A stretch of DNA of 16,374 nucleotides, taken from Bacillota bacterium. GTDB taxonomy: Bacteria; Bacillota; Clostridia; Oscillospirales; Ruminococcaceae. The notes under the pieces were generated by a model. It did no database searches and was not told the origin of the DNA. It worked only from the letters and a program-made list of their open reading frames with translations. Below are positions 6,299-13,231 of the stretch, one piece after another. The position numbers and the translations under genes are program-made. The stretch is taken from NCBI GenBank assembly GCA_023413185.1, contig JAEZQD010000038.1, forward strand, positions 1 through 16,374. Reading direction: 5' to 3'. Every line of letters starts with the position of its first letter. Positions within the stretch are counted from its first letter, which is position 1.

Positions 6299-7027
6299 TT
6301 AAAAGCGAACCATCGCGGTAAAACAGCCTTCGCCGCTCGCCTTGGTTCCGGTCACGACGTAGCCGCCCTCGGGTGTCTGCCCCACACGGATGGTCAGGCA
6401 CTCGCCCAGCCCCGCCTCGTGCTGAAAGTGCATGAAGAAGGTTTTGGGCTGGTTTTTTTCCACCGTTTCAACCGGCAGAAAGTCGTACACGATATCCCCG
6501 TACACCGCGTTGTTCAGGTGGTGGTTGCAGTCGATATCCGAAAACCGCACCACGCGCTCGCCCACAATTGGGGCGTGTTCCGTCTGGCGCACCCGCAACC
6601 CCGTTACGGCGTAGTCCTTCTCCTCCAGCGACGGGATGATGTCGTACGAAAGCTCGCTGGGGCGCACGATGCGGTGGGTTGTGGTATCCGCCGCCACCCA
6701 GGTGGTCTCTACAAACAAGAGCTCGCTGCCATCCTCGGCGTAGAAGGTGCAGTCACGCAGCAGGGTTGCCCCCTTGGGCTTGCGGGGGGTCGTCTCAATA
6801 CAGATGCGCTCGCCGCCCACGGGCAGGCGGTGAATCGTCATACCCTCCTTGGCAAGCAGCAGCACCACGCCGTCCGCCGCCATGCGGTAATAGGTCAGCC
6901 CCAGGCTGTCGAGATGCGCACCGCCCATCTGCTGTACATGCCGCATGATGTTTGAGATGCGCATGCGGTTGTTTACGTCGCATTCGGGGTAGGGCACGGT
7001 AAGCGAAACGGTATAGGAAGGTTGCAT
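6299..7027 (-). CDS. Acyl-ACP thioesterase-like double hot-dog protein
   Basis: A 242-residue protein matching bacterial relatives of plant FatA/FatB, which hydrolyse acyl-ACP to end fatty acid elongation. Two hot-dog halves are visible. The first (about 4-130) has DVNNRMRISNIMRHVQQ at 17-33. The second (about 150-242) has the catalytic-type SDIDCNHHLNN at 163-173, whose Asn-x-His-x-x-Asn layout matches the plant DxNxHxNN motif. I start at ATG 7027 because AAGGAG lies about 10 nt upstream; the longer in-frame start at 7120 would add 31 residues encoded by AT-rich leader and repeat DNA. It heads a likely operon with def and tex. Substrate chain length cannot be read from the sequence. Confidence 0.88.
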   Translation of the reverse strand: MQPSYTVSLTVPYPECDVNNRMRISNIMRHVQQMGGAHLDSLGLTYYRMAADGVVLLLAKEGMTIHRLPVGGERICIETTPRKPKGATLLRDCTFYAEDGSELLFVETTWVAADTTTHRIVRPSELSYDIIPSLEEKDYAVTGLRVRQTEHAPIVGERVVRFSDIDCNHHLNNAVYGDIVYDFLPVETVEKNQPKTFFMHFQHEAGLGECLTIRVGQTPEGGYVVTGTKASGEGCFTAMVRF

Positions 7028-7252
7028 CTGTCTGAATCTCCTTATTGCATGGTTTGCGTAAACGCGGACGTTTGCTGTGAAGACTAAGTTTAATCCCATT
7101 GTACGGGACGGCGTCCTCAACGTCCCGCAACATTGGTGCGCTGTTTGAATCCTATCAGGGGCGGAGCGACGAGGGCGTCGCTCCCTACGTTTGGATTAAT
7201 ACAACACAGAAAACTGCAGGTTGGCTATGCTATGAGTTGGTTTAAATAGAGC

Positions 7253-7496
7253 TGAGAACCGCAGGTTCTCATAATGCCAACCGCAATTCCGGTCGTAGGG
7301 GCGAATCGCCAACCGTTGGTTGGCATTACCAATCGCCCGCACCTTACCCGGCAAATACAGGTTCTTTGCTTGTAGGGGACGGCGTCCTCGACGTCCCGCA
7401 ACATTGGTGCGCTGTTTGAATCCTGTCAGGGACGGAGCGACGGGGGCGTCGCTCCCTACGGCAGGGATTTAATTTTGTGCCGAAAACCAACAAACC
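7253..7496. repeat. 244-bp tandem unit, copy 1
   Basis: Starts TGAGAACCGCAGGTTCTC, contains the hairpin GCCAACCGTTGGTTGGC inside GTAGGGGCGA...TCGCCCGCACC, and then the GTAGGGGACGGCG block. Copy 2 follows directly at 7497 with only scattered substitutions and one 10-bp insertion. Confidence 0.85.
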
Positions 7497-7731
7497 TGAG
7501 AACCGCAGGTTCTCATAATGCCAACCGCAATTCCAGACGTAGGGGCGAACCGCCGACCGTTGGTTGGTATTACCAATCGCCCGCACCTTACCCAGCAAAT
7601 ACAGGGTCTTTGCTTGTAGGGGACGGCGTCCTCGACGTCCCGCAACATTGTTTGTATTAGGTGCGCTGTTTGAATCCTGTCAGGGGCGGAGCGACGAGGG
7701 CGTCGCTCCCTACGGCGGGCTCTGAAAAACG
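7497..7731. repeat. 244-bp tandem unit, copy 2
   Basis: Same order of modules as 7253-7496. It carries the 10-bp insertion TTTGTATTAG in its GTAGGGGACGGCG block and a shorter tail. A third, degenerate copy seems to begin at 7732 (GAAAACC-GAA-GGTTTTT). Confidence 0.8.
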
Positions 7732-7870
7732 CGAAAACCGAAGGTTTTTCTAATGCCAAGCTTTAGCTTGGCAATGCTCCCTACGGCGCGGGAGTTATGA
7801 TATACCATCCGTTCCTTAATAGGGTGGGTTCGTTTGCGGACGCGCAATGCGCGCCCCTACTAATTGAGAC

Positions 7871-7925
7871 GAGAACCAGAGAACCAGAGAACCGAGAACC
7901 AGAGAACCGAGAACCGTAGGTTCTC
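7871..7925. repeat. Six-fold GAGAACC array ending in a hairpin
   Basis: GAGAACC occurs at 7871, 7879, 7887, 7894, 7902 and 7909, separated by 0 or 1 A, followed by GTA and a single GGTTCTC. Only the left arm of the hairpin has expanded. Confidence 0.9.
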
Positions 7926-8006
7926 GCAATGCCAACCGTAAGGTTGGCTATGCGTAGCTTCTCCCAATGCCAAGCTTTAGCTTGGCAATTCCGCCAATAC
8001 AAACGA

Positions 8007-8043
8007 CAGGGAAAGCCTTGCCGCGAGCGGCTCGGTTTCCCTG
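8007..8043. terminator. Hairpin downstream of the zinc-ribbon gene
   Basis: CAGGGAAA...GCCG pairs with CGGC...TTTCCCTG across a CGAG loop with an internal mismatch. The T-rich tail (CTTTGCTTTTT) is on the plus-strand side; on the minus strand, where the upstream gene ends, the tail is poorer. Its direction as a terminator is uncertain. Confidence 0.45.
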
Positions 8044-8061
8044 CTTTGCTTTTTATGTGTG

Positions 8062-8460
8062 TTATGCAAGCATTCCGCAGGCGGCAAGCAAAACGCCGAG
8101 CACAATCTGAATTACCGCGCACATCACAACGGTGGTAAGCATGGTTTTGGCAAGGTCGTTGTCGCCCTGACCGAGGTAATAAAGTGCCATAATCAGACCA
8201 ATCAAAGGCAGAAAGATGGCAATTATATAATGCCACCATCTGGCATCGGACTGTCTGGTATACGCGCCGGCAACCACCGGGTCGTATACCGCAAGCTGCC
8301 CGCCGCAGTCTTCGCAGCGTTCGGTTTTGGGCGAGTATACCGTGCGGCATTTCGGGCACACCTTACGGTACGCGGGGTTGCTGCCCAGCACCTTGCGGCA
8401 GGAAAAGCAGGTGGAGCGATCCTCGCCGTTGAGCTCCCCGCATTTGGGACAGGTTTTCAT
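8062..8460 (-). CDS. Double zinc-ribbon membrane protein, unknown function
   Basis: A 132-residue protein. Two Cys4 zinc ribbons occupy the N-terminal half: Cys4/7 with Cys18/21 (CPKCG, CFSC), and Cys35/38 with Cys49/52 (CPKC, CEDC). A linker is followed by two hydrophobic helices at about 76-95 and 105-128. The gene follows serS by 19 bp, so it is probably co-transcribed. The RBS GGGAGG lies about 11 nt before the ATG. Proteins of this layout are common in Firmicutes, but no role can be assigned; the ribbons probably face the cytoplasm. Confidence 0.85.
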   Translation of the reverse strand: MKTCPKCGELNGEDRSTCFSCRKVLGSNPAYRKVCPKCRTVYSPKTERCEDCGGQLAVYDPVVAGAYTRQSDARWWHYIIAIFLPLIGLIMALYYLGQGDNDLAKTMLTTVVMCAVIQIVLGVLLAACGMLA

Positions 8461-8479
8461 CTCGGTGTGTCCTCCCTGC

Positions 8480-9754
8480 TTACGCCCTTATCACATCGGT
8501 TCCCATATAGGGGCGCAGTGCCTCGGGCACGGTGATGCTGCCGTCGGGGTTCTGGTAGTTCTCTAAGATGGCGGCAAGGGTTCTGCCCACCGCAACGCCC
8601 GAACCGTTTAATGTGTGCACAAACTGGGTTTTATCATGCTGGCTGTTCTTAAAGCGGATGTTTGCGCGGCGCGCCTGATAGCTCTCAAAGTTCGAGCAGC
8701 TCGAGATCTCCACATAGCGGTTGTACGAGGGCATCCATACCTCGATGTCGTAGGTCTTTGCGCTGCTAAAGCCTAGGTCGCCCGCGCACAGGCATACCAC
8801 ACGGTAGGGCAGCCCCAACCCCTGCAATACGCGCTCGGCGTCGTTTGTCAAAGCTTCGAGCGCCTCGTAGGACTGCTCGGGGGTGGTGAACTTCACAAGC
8901 TCCACCTTATTAAACTGATGCTGGCGGATAACGCCCTTCTGGTCGCGTCCGGCAGCACCCACCTCGCCGCGGAAGCAGGCGGAGTAGGCGGCGTAGCACA
9001 CGGGCAGCGCGGTGCCGTCCATAATCTCGTCGCGGTGCATGTTGGTAACGGGTACCTCGGCGGTGGGGATTAAGAAGTAATCCTCGCCCGCAAGCTTGTA
9101 GGCGTCGTCCTCAAACTTCGGCAGCTGACCCGTTCCGGTCATCGACGCGCGGTTAACCAGAAACGGCGGGAACACCTCGGTGTAGCCGTTAGCGGTGTGG
9201 GTGTTTAAGAAGTAGCTGATGATGCTGCGCTCAAGGCGCGCACCCAGTCCCTTGATAAAGTGAAACCGTGCGCCGGTCACCTTGGCGGCGGTCTCGGGGT
9301 CAAGGATACCCAGTACGCTGCCCAAATCCCAGTGGGGCTTTGGCTCATACTCAAAGACGCGGGGCTCGCCCACACGGCGCAGCTCGCGGTTATCGCTATC
9401 GTCCGCACCGTCGGGCACGTCGGCGTTTGGCGTGTTGGGGATGTTGAGCAGCAGATTACGCTGCCGCTCCTCCAGCTCGCTAATCTCGGCGGCGCACGCC
9501 TTTATCTGGTCGGAGAGCTTTTTCATCTCGTCCATGATCTTCGTAATGTCGCCGCCTGCCTGCTTGACGGCGGGAATCTGCTTGTTTGCCTTGTTCTGCT
9601 CGGCGCGCATCGCGTCCGCCTTGCTGCTTACCTCGCGGCGGCGAACGTCAATCTCCAGTATCTCGTCGATAATCGGCGCATAGTCCTTGTTTCTTCTGGC
9701 AAGCGCCGCCTTTACGGCGTCTGCGTCCTCGCGGATAATCTTAATATCAAGCAT
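8480..9754 (-). CDS. serS: Seryl-tRNA synthetase
   Basis: A 424-residue class II synthetase charging tRNA-Ser with serine. It has an N-terminal two-helix coiled coil (about 30-100) that contacts the tRNA long arm, the TAEVP block (231-235), motif 2 FRGEVG with the downstream Arg (261-277), and motif 3 GSGVAVGRTLAAILE (384-398). I start at ATG 9754, which gives the canonical MLDIK and an 11-nt gap from GGAG. The ATG at 9763 is only 2 nt from that RBS. No T-box leader is visible upstream; instead a long palindrome with a TATAAT on the serS-facing strand lies 50 bp upstream. Confidence 0.97.
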   Translation of the reverse strand: MLDIKIIREDADAVKAALARRNKDYAPIIDEILEIDVRRREVSSKADAMRAEQNKANKQIPAVKQAGGDITKIMDEMKKLSDQIKACAAEISELEERQRNLLLNIPNTPNADVPDGADDSDNRELRRVGEPRVFEYEPKPHWDLGSVLGILDPETAAKVTGARFHFIKGLGARLERSIISYFLNTHTANGYTEVFPPFLVNRASMTGTGQLPKFEDDAYKLAGEDYFLIPTAEVPVTNMHRDEIMDGTALPVCYAAYSACFRGEVGAAGRDQKGVIRQHQFNKVELVKFTTPEQSYEALEALTNDAERVLQGLGLPYRVVCLCAGDLGFSSAKTYDIEVWMPSYNRYVEISSCSNFESYQARRANIRFKNSQHDKTQFVHTLNGSGVAVGRTLAAILENYQNPDGSITVPEALRPYMGTDVIRA

Positions 9755-9806
9755 CTTGCTCATTGCTCCTTTTGTTTGATGTGTAGGTCTTAAAAAGCGA
9801 GTTTTA

Positions 9807-9836
9807 ATTATAGCTAATTAACTTCAATAATGTCCG
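9807..9836 (-). promoter_or_regulatory. Predicted serS promoter in the left arm of the palindrome
   Basis: On the minus strand, CGGACA (9836-9831), an 18-nt spacer and a perfect TATAAT (9812-9807), about 50 nt before serS. The same 32-bp pattern, TTCGGACAT-N7-GTTAATT-N-GC-N-ATAA, recurs upstream of noc. Confidence 0.6.
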
Positions 9837-9888
9837 AACAAAATCTTCATAAATGCTTGCGTTTATGGCTTTTATGGAGATTTTTTCG

Positions 9889-9916
9889 TAGACATTATAA
9901 GTTAATTTGGTATATT
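9889..9916 (+). promoter_or_regulatory. Outward plus-strand promoter motif in the right arm
   Basis: TAGACA (9889-9894), a 16-nt spacer and TATATT (9911-9916). It would fire antisense into parB; no plus-strand gene follows. Its existence may simply reflect the palindrome. Confidence 0.35.
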
Positions 9917-9960
9917 ACTGCTTGCAAGGGCGGCGTAATGTCCGCAGCCTTACCGCGACG

Positions 9961-10827
9961 TTATCTGTCTTTACCCGCCAGGCGGGACGCGATGTCCGCC
10001 AGGTCCTGCTTGTCGTAAAATGCGATCTCCAGAACGCCCTGCTCCTTTGTGCCCTCGGTAACCTTTATCTTTCGCCCAAGCTCGGCGTGTAGGGCAAGCT
10101 CCATCTCGGTGAAAAAGCTGTCGCGCAGGGGCTTCTTTTTGCCTGCTGACGGTTTACTCTCCCCTTGCTTATCGGCTTTTGCCAGACGCTCCACCTCACG
10201 GACAGTCAGTTCCTTTTTTACTATCTCGCTTGCAAGCTCCCGTACACGCGCCTTGTCCTCAACCGTTATCAGCGCACGGGCGTGCCCGCTTGATAGCCTG
10301 CCATCGGCGACCATCTGCCGCACCTCGTCGGGTAAGCCCAAGAGACGCACCGCGTTTGCCACGGCGGGGCGGGATTTATTCACCCGTTGTGCCACCTGTT
10401 CCTGTGTCAGCCCGTAGGTGTCCATCAGCACGCGGTAGCCCTCCGCTTCCTCTACGGGGTTTAGATCCTCGCGCTGCAGGTTTTCTATCAGCGCAAGCTC
10501 CATCGCTTCGCTGTCGCTCATCTCTTTGATTAAGGCGGGCAGCTCACTTAAGCCTGCCATTCTTGCCGCTCTCCAACGGCGTTCCCCCGCAACCAGCTGG
10601 TAGCTACCGTCGGTCATGGGGCGCACCAGCACCGGTGTGATTACCCCGTGCTGCCGGATGGAATCGGCAAGCTCGGCGAGTGCCGCTTCGTCAAACTTTT
10701 TTCTCGGCTGGGCGCGGTTGGGCTCGATTTCTGTGATGGGCAGTGTAACCGTTCCACCGCCGTCGGGCGTGGTGTTATCGGCAAACAGCGCATCCAAGCC
10801 CTTGCCTAGTCCCCTGTTCTTTGCCAT
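9961..10827 (-). CDS. parB: Chromosome-partitioning protein ParB (Spo0J)
   Basis: A 288-residue ParB that loads at parS and spreads as a CTP-dependent clamp, working with ParA to segregate origins and load SMC. The N-terminal CTP-binding domain shows GERRWRA (81-87) and ENLQRED (115-121). The helix-turn-helix is at about 140-163 (LTQEQVAQRVNKSRPAVANAVRLL starts it), and the C-terminal dimerisation domain follows a Lys/Ser-rich linker. MAKNRGLGKGLDALF is the usual ParB start, with AAAGGA about 11 nt upstream. It lies 48 bp after parA. Two matching parS sites are in the window. Confidence 0.96.
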   Translation of the reverse strand: MAKNRGLGKGLDALFADNTTPDGGGTVTLPITEIEPNRAQPRKKFDEAALAELADSIRQHGVITPVLVRPMTDGSYQLVAGERRWRAARMAGLSELPALIKEMSDSEAMELALIENLQREDLNPVEEAEGYRVLMDTYGLTQEQVAQRVNKSRPAVANAVRLLGLPDEVRQMVADGRLSSGHARALITVEDKARVRELASEIVKKELTVREVERLAKADKQGESKPSAGKKKPLRDSFFTEMELALHAELGRKIKVTEGTKEQGVLEIAFYDKQDLADIASRLAGKDR

Positions 10828-10875
10828 TTTGTACTCATTCCTTTGCTACTTAGTGGGGGTACCCCTCTATATCGG

Positions 10876-11646
10876 TTATTTCTTCTTGTTCTTTTCTATC
10901 AGCTCCGCGGCAAGCTCGTTGTACGCAAGCGTCCCCTTGGAGGATGCGTCATAGTACAGAATGGGCTGACCGTAGCTGGGCGCCTCGGAGATCCGCACAT
11001 TGCGCGGAATGACGCTTGCGTATACCTTTTGGGGGAAGAACCGCTTGACCTCGTCCACCACCTGTACAGTGAGGTTTAGCCTTGCGTCATACATGGTAAG
11101 CAGCACGCCCTCAATGTCGAGCTGCGGGTTATACAGCCGCTTTACCTGCCGGATGGTCGCAACCAGCTGACTTAGCCCTTCGAGCGCATAGTATTCGCAC
11201 TGAATGGGTACGAGCACCGTGTCACACGCGGTTAACCCGTTTAGGGTAATCAGCCCCAGCGACGGCGGGCAGTCGACAAAGACATAATCATAGGCATCGC
11301 GCACCTGAGACAGCGCGTACTTCAGGCGGGTTTCTCGGTTCGTAAGGTCCACCAGCTCGATCTCCGCGCCCGCAAGCGAGATGTTCGACGGCACAACGTC
11401 TACGTTCTTGTACGGGCTGTGCACAACTACCTCCGTCGTTTTGGCGTTTCCGATGAGCACATCGTACACCGATACGGCAATCGACCGCTTTTCGATGCCA
11501 AGCCCGCTTGTGGCGTTGCCCTGGGGGTCGATGTCTACCAGCAGTACCTTTTTACCCTTTGCGCCTACCGCCGCCGCGAGGTTTACCGCCGTGGTGGTTT
11601 TGCCTACCCCGCCCTTTTGGTTTGCTATGGTTATTATCTTGCCCAT
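10876..11646 (-). CDS. parA: Chromosome-partitioning ATPase ParA (Soj)
   Basis: A 256-residue Walker-type ATPase. Deviant Walker A KGGVGKTT begins at residue 11, the A' segment is DIDPQGNATSGLG, and Walker B is DYVFVDCPPSLG. ATP-dependent dimers bind nonspecific DNA and interact with ParB. I start at ATG 11646, giving MGKIITIANQ, with AAGGTGG about 12 nt upstream. The in-frame extension to 11784 would add 46 atypical residues and overlap the predicted promoter. It forms an operon with parB. Confidence 0.96.
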   Translation of the reverse strand: MGKIITIANQKGGVGKTTTAVNLAAAVGAKGKKVLLVDIDPQGNATSGLGIEKRSIAVSVYDVLIGNAKTTEVVVHSPYKNVDVVPSNISLAGAEIELVDLTNRETRLKYALSQVRDAYDYVFVDCPPSLGLITLNGLTACDTVLVPIQCEYYALEGLSQLVATIRQVKRLYNPQLDIEGVLLTMYDARLNLTVQVVDEVKRFFPQKVYASVIPRNVRISEAPSYGQPILYYDASSKGTLAYNELAAELIEKNKKK

Positions 11647-11751
11647 TATTTCTTTATTCCACCTTTGTTGTTCGTTGTGCCGATTGGGTGGCCGCTTACG
11701 TCGGTTGCTTGTCCGCGTTCTTAGGGCAAACCCCATGCCCGCAATGGAATT

Positions 11752-11760
11752 ATTATACCA
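11752..11760 (-). promoter_or_regulatory. Predicted extended -10 of the parAB promoter
   Basis: On the minus strand TGGTATAAT, an extended -10 with perfect TATAAT, about 105 nt before the parA start. A weak TTTAAA-type -35 lies 16 nt upstream of TATAAT. Confidence 0.5.
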
Positions 11761-11813
11761 CACCACCCTGCCGTTTAAAAGCATTCCGCTTAAAAACCGA
11801 TGTTTGCCTGTAT

Positions 11814-11829
11814 TGTTTCATGTGAAACA
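11814..11829. promoter_or_regulatory. parS site 1 (ParB binding site)
   Basis: TGTTTCATGTGAAACA differs from the well-known Bacillus-type parS core (TGTTTCACGTGAAACA) at one central base. Its 6-bp arms are perfectly inverted. It lies about 170 bp upstream of the parA start. Confidence 0.85.
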
Positions 11830-11940
11830 ATCTGGTTTCGGGTATCTTTTTGGCTGCAATTCGAATGTGTTTTTGAATGCCGTTCTCAGGGGTGAGTATA
11901 AAATCTTTGGTTTTGAATGCAAACCGATTATAATACAATC

Positions 11941-12042
11941 GTAGGGAACGGTCTTGACCGTTTCGCCCTCCCAGTATATAACCCTGTCTGTAGAGGACCG
12001 AGTTTCCGACGTCCCGTGGTATTGTTGTGGCGTATAAATGCG
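11941..12042. repeat. Diverged copy of the GTAGGGGACGG repeat family
   Basis: GTAGAGGACCGAGTTTCCGA and the following CGTCCCG-TATTG match GTAGGGGACGGCGTCCTCGA and CGTCCCGCAACATTG at 7371 onward. It is preceded by a small AACGGTC-TT-GACCGTT hairpin. Confidence 0.65.
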
Positions 12043-12171
12043 GGCGATTGCAATGCATACTACTGTTGCTAAGAACGCGTATAACAAGGCGGGCTTTTTT
12101 TGTGCCTACGGGCGAGAATTTTTTCGTTGGCTATTCGCCTCTACGATTTATTCCATAATCGCTGTGGCATA

Positions 12172-12187
12172 TGTTTCACATGAAACA
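12172..12187. promoter_or_regulatory. parS site 2 (ParB binding site)
   Basis: TGTTTCACATGAAACA is the exact reverse complement of parS1 and one base from the Bacillus-type core. It ends one base before the acetyltransferase stop codon. Confidence 0.85.
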
Positions 12188-12188
12188 T

Positions 12189-12923
12189 TTATTCTCCGTC
12201 CTTGTTCTCTTGTTCTTCCTCCACCTGCAATTCGTCCTGCTGAGGCGGCATATCTAATGGCTGCCCGTCCCCCTGCTGCGGTTCATCCTGCTGTGCCGAC
12301 TGCTCTGGAGATTCCTCTTCTTCCTGTTCCTCTGCCCCCTGTTCCTCCTCATCGTCCGGTAACAGCTCGGGGGTCAGGTCGGGCAGGGTGCGCTCCCCTG
12401 TCTCGATATCCATGGCGTACAGCTCAGCAACATAGCAGTACGAGCTCCACTTGGGGGTGACAGCATCCTCGGTGAGGCTTTCGAACGCAAAGCCCGCCTT
12501 CTCGTAACACCGCTGTGCCGACACGTTGTATTCATACACATTCAGGCGCAGCTCCTCGATGCCGTAGAGGTTTTTTGCGATGCGAAACACCGCCCGCAGC
12601 ACCTCGCCCCCCAGACCCTTGCCGCGATACGCATCGAACAATAAGAACCGCCCCATCGTCGCGCGCAGGGTCTTTTTATCGAGGTGAAACAGCTCCACCG
12701 TGCCGATAAAATAGGTTTTGTCGAGAATGATCTCGTAGGTGATAAAATCGCTGTTCTTCTTGTACTGCAGCGAGAGCACTTGACGGGCGGTAAGCTGTTC
12801 TACGGTAAGTGGATAATGGTAGCCAAGGCCGCTCCATTGGCGCAGAAAATCCGCACCCTTGTCTTCATTGTACTGCACAAGCTTTTCGTAGTTTTGCTTG
12901 CGCAGCGGTACAAGCTCTATCAT
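12189..12923 (-). CDS. GNAT-family N-acetyltransferase with an acidic C-terminal tail
   Basis: A 244-residue protein. Residues about 1-170 form a GNAT domain transferring acetyl from acetyl-CoA; the acetyl-CoA-binding loop is RGKGLGG (100-106), and NVSAQRCYEKAGF (133-145) is the usual C-terminal GNAT signature. Residues about 181-244 are an acidic, Glu/Gln/Asp/Pro-rich low-complexity tail, likely disordered. RimJ/RimL-like targets (protein N-termini) or small amines are possible; the substrate cannot be told. The RBS AGGGAGG lies 8 nt before the ATG, with its own promoter at 12984-13012. The gene sits between noc and parA, where no acetyltransferase is typical, and its stop touches parS2. Confidence 0.85.
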   Translation of the reverse strand: MIELVPLRKQNYEKLVQYNEDKGADFLRQWSGLGYHYPLTVEQLTARQVLSLQYKKNSDFITYEIILDKTYFIGTVELFHLDKKTLRATMGRFLLFDAYRGKGLGGEVLRAVFRIAKNLYGIEELRLNVYEYNVSAQRCYEKAGFAFESLTEDAVTPKWSSYCYVAELYAMDIETGERTLPDLTPELLPDDEEEQGAEEQEEEESPEQSAQQDEPQQGDGQPLDMPPQQDELQVEEEQENKDGE

Positions 12924-12983
12924 AAATCGTTCCTCCCTTTAACCCTATCGGTTGTTCCATAACACTAGCCGACTTCTTGCTTC

Positions 12984-13012
12984 AGTATACCGCGCCAAAG
13001 CAAAGAGTGCAA
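12984..13012 (-). promoter_or_regulatory. Predicted sigma-A promoter of the acetyltransferase gene
   Basis: On the minus strand, TTGCAC (13012-13007), a 17-nt spacer and TATACT (12989-12984), with a TGCGG-like extension. About 60 nt before the start codon. Confidence 0.65.
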
Positions 13013-13051
13013 TCATTCAGTGGGGCATCAAAGAAATGCGGCTGCGTCAAA

Positions 13052-13163
13052 GCACAAAGAAAGCACGGCTTTTACCGACGCACGAAGAAAACGTGGCTTT
13101 CGCCGACGCACGAAGAAAGCGTGGCTTTCGCCGACGCACGAAGAAAGCACGGCTTACGCCGTG
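13052..13163. repeat. Four tandem 28-bp hairpin repeats
   Basis: Units begin at 13052, 13080, 13108 and 13136 with GCACGAAGAAAGCGTGGCTT-type sequence. Each unit contains a mini-hairpin (GAAAGC-GTG-GCTTTC or variants). The last one merges into the 14-bp stem at 13140-13171. The 28-bp period is not a multiple of three, so this is not a coding repeat. Confidence 0.9.
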
Positions 13164-13171
13164 CTTTCTTC
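13140..13171. terminator. Perfect 14-bp hairpin, probable terminator of noc
   Basis: GAAGAAAGCACGGC-TTAC-GCCGTGCTTTCTTC. It lies about 60 nt beyond the noc stop codon. Both flanks are only moderately T-rich, so it may stop transcription in either direction. Confidence 0.7.
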
Positions 13172-13231
13172 GATAAAATCAGCCAGGGGATGAGTAAATT
13201 TATTTTACACCAGGGAAAGTGTAAAACGCTG

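Larger units (their letters stand above)
7028..8061. repeat. Gene-free mosaic of palindromic repeats
   Basis: About 1 kb with no supportable gene, built of repeated short hairpins. Recurrent modules are: (a) an 89-100 bp block beginning GTAGGGGACGGCGTCC and ending CGTCGCTCCCTACG, at 7101-7189, 7371-7460 and 7615-7714 (the last with a 10-bp insertion); (b) GAGAACC-loop-GGTTCTC hairpins at 7254-7270, 7498-7514 and 7909-7925; (c) GCCAAGCTTTAGCTTGGC at 7755-7772 and 7969-7986, and GCCAACCGTAAGGTTGGC at 7931-7948. Linkers are often AATGCCAA. Short open frames across it are by-products of GC-rich repeats. Related fragments occur at 11941-12042 and about 15160-15322. Confidence 0.85.
9805..9917. repeat. 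113-bp near-perfect palindrome between parB and serS
   Basis: The left arm 9805-9838, read as its reverse complement, is TTCGGACATTATTGAAGTTA continuing ATTAGCTATAATTA. The right arm 9885-9917 is TTCGTAGACATTATAAGTTA continuing ATTTGGTATATTA. The centre is also self-complementary: AAAATCTTCATAAA (9840-9853) pairs with TTTATGGAGATTTT (one mismatch), and an inner CATAAA/TTTATG pair encloses TGCTTGCG. The whole could extrude as one hairpin of about 50 bp. It may be a MITE-like element. Confidence 0.85.
11647..12188. other. Intergenic region between parA and the acetyltransferase gene
   Basis: A 542-bp region with no gene. It holds the parA promoter motif, parS1 (11814-11829), two TTTTGAATGC repeats exactly 40 bp apart (11871, 11911), a diverged copy of the GTAGGGGACGG repeat family (11941-12042), and parS2 (12172-12187). 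The two parS-like sites bracket about 340 bp of repeat-bearing DNA. Confidence 0.7.

Noticed and set aside
5906..6955. Plus-strand open frame of about 349 codons
   Set aside because: It is antisense to the deformylase and thioesterase genes, whose conserved motifs and RBSs establish the minus strand; GC-rich third positions keep the antisense frame open.
7344..7759. Minus-strand open frames of 84-96 codons in the repeat region
   Set aside because: They share RRRERRPRRS-type translations solely because the DNA repeats; no RBS or family match.
9764..9960. T-box leader of serS
   Set aside because: No AGGGTGGNACCGCG-like antiterminator sequence in either orientation; the region is occupied by the palindrome.
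13052..13171. CRISPR-like array
   Set aside because: Repeats are directly adjacent with no spacers, and each unit is a mini-hairpin.
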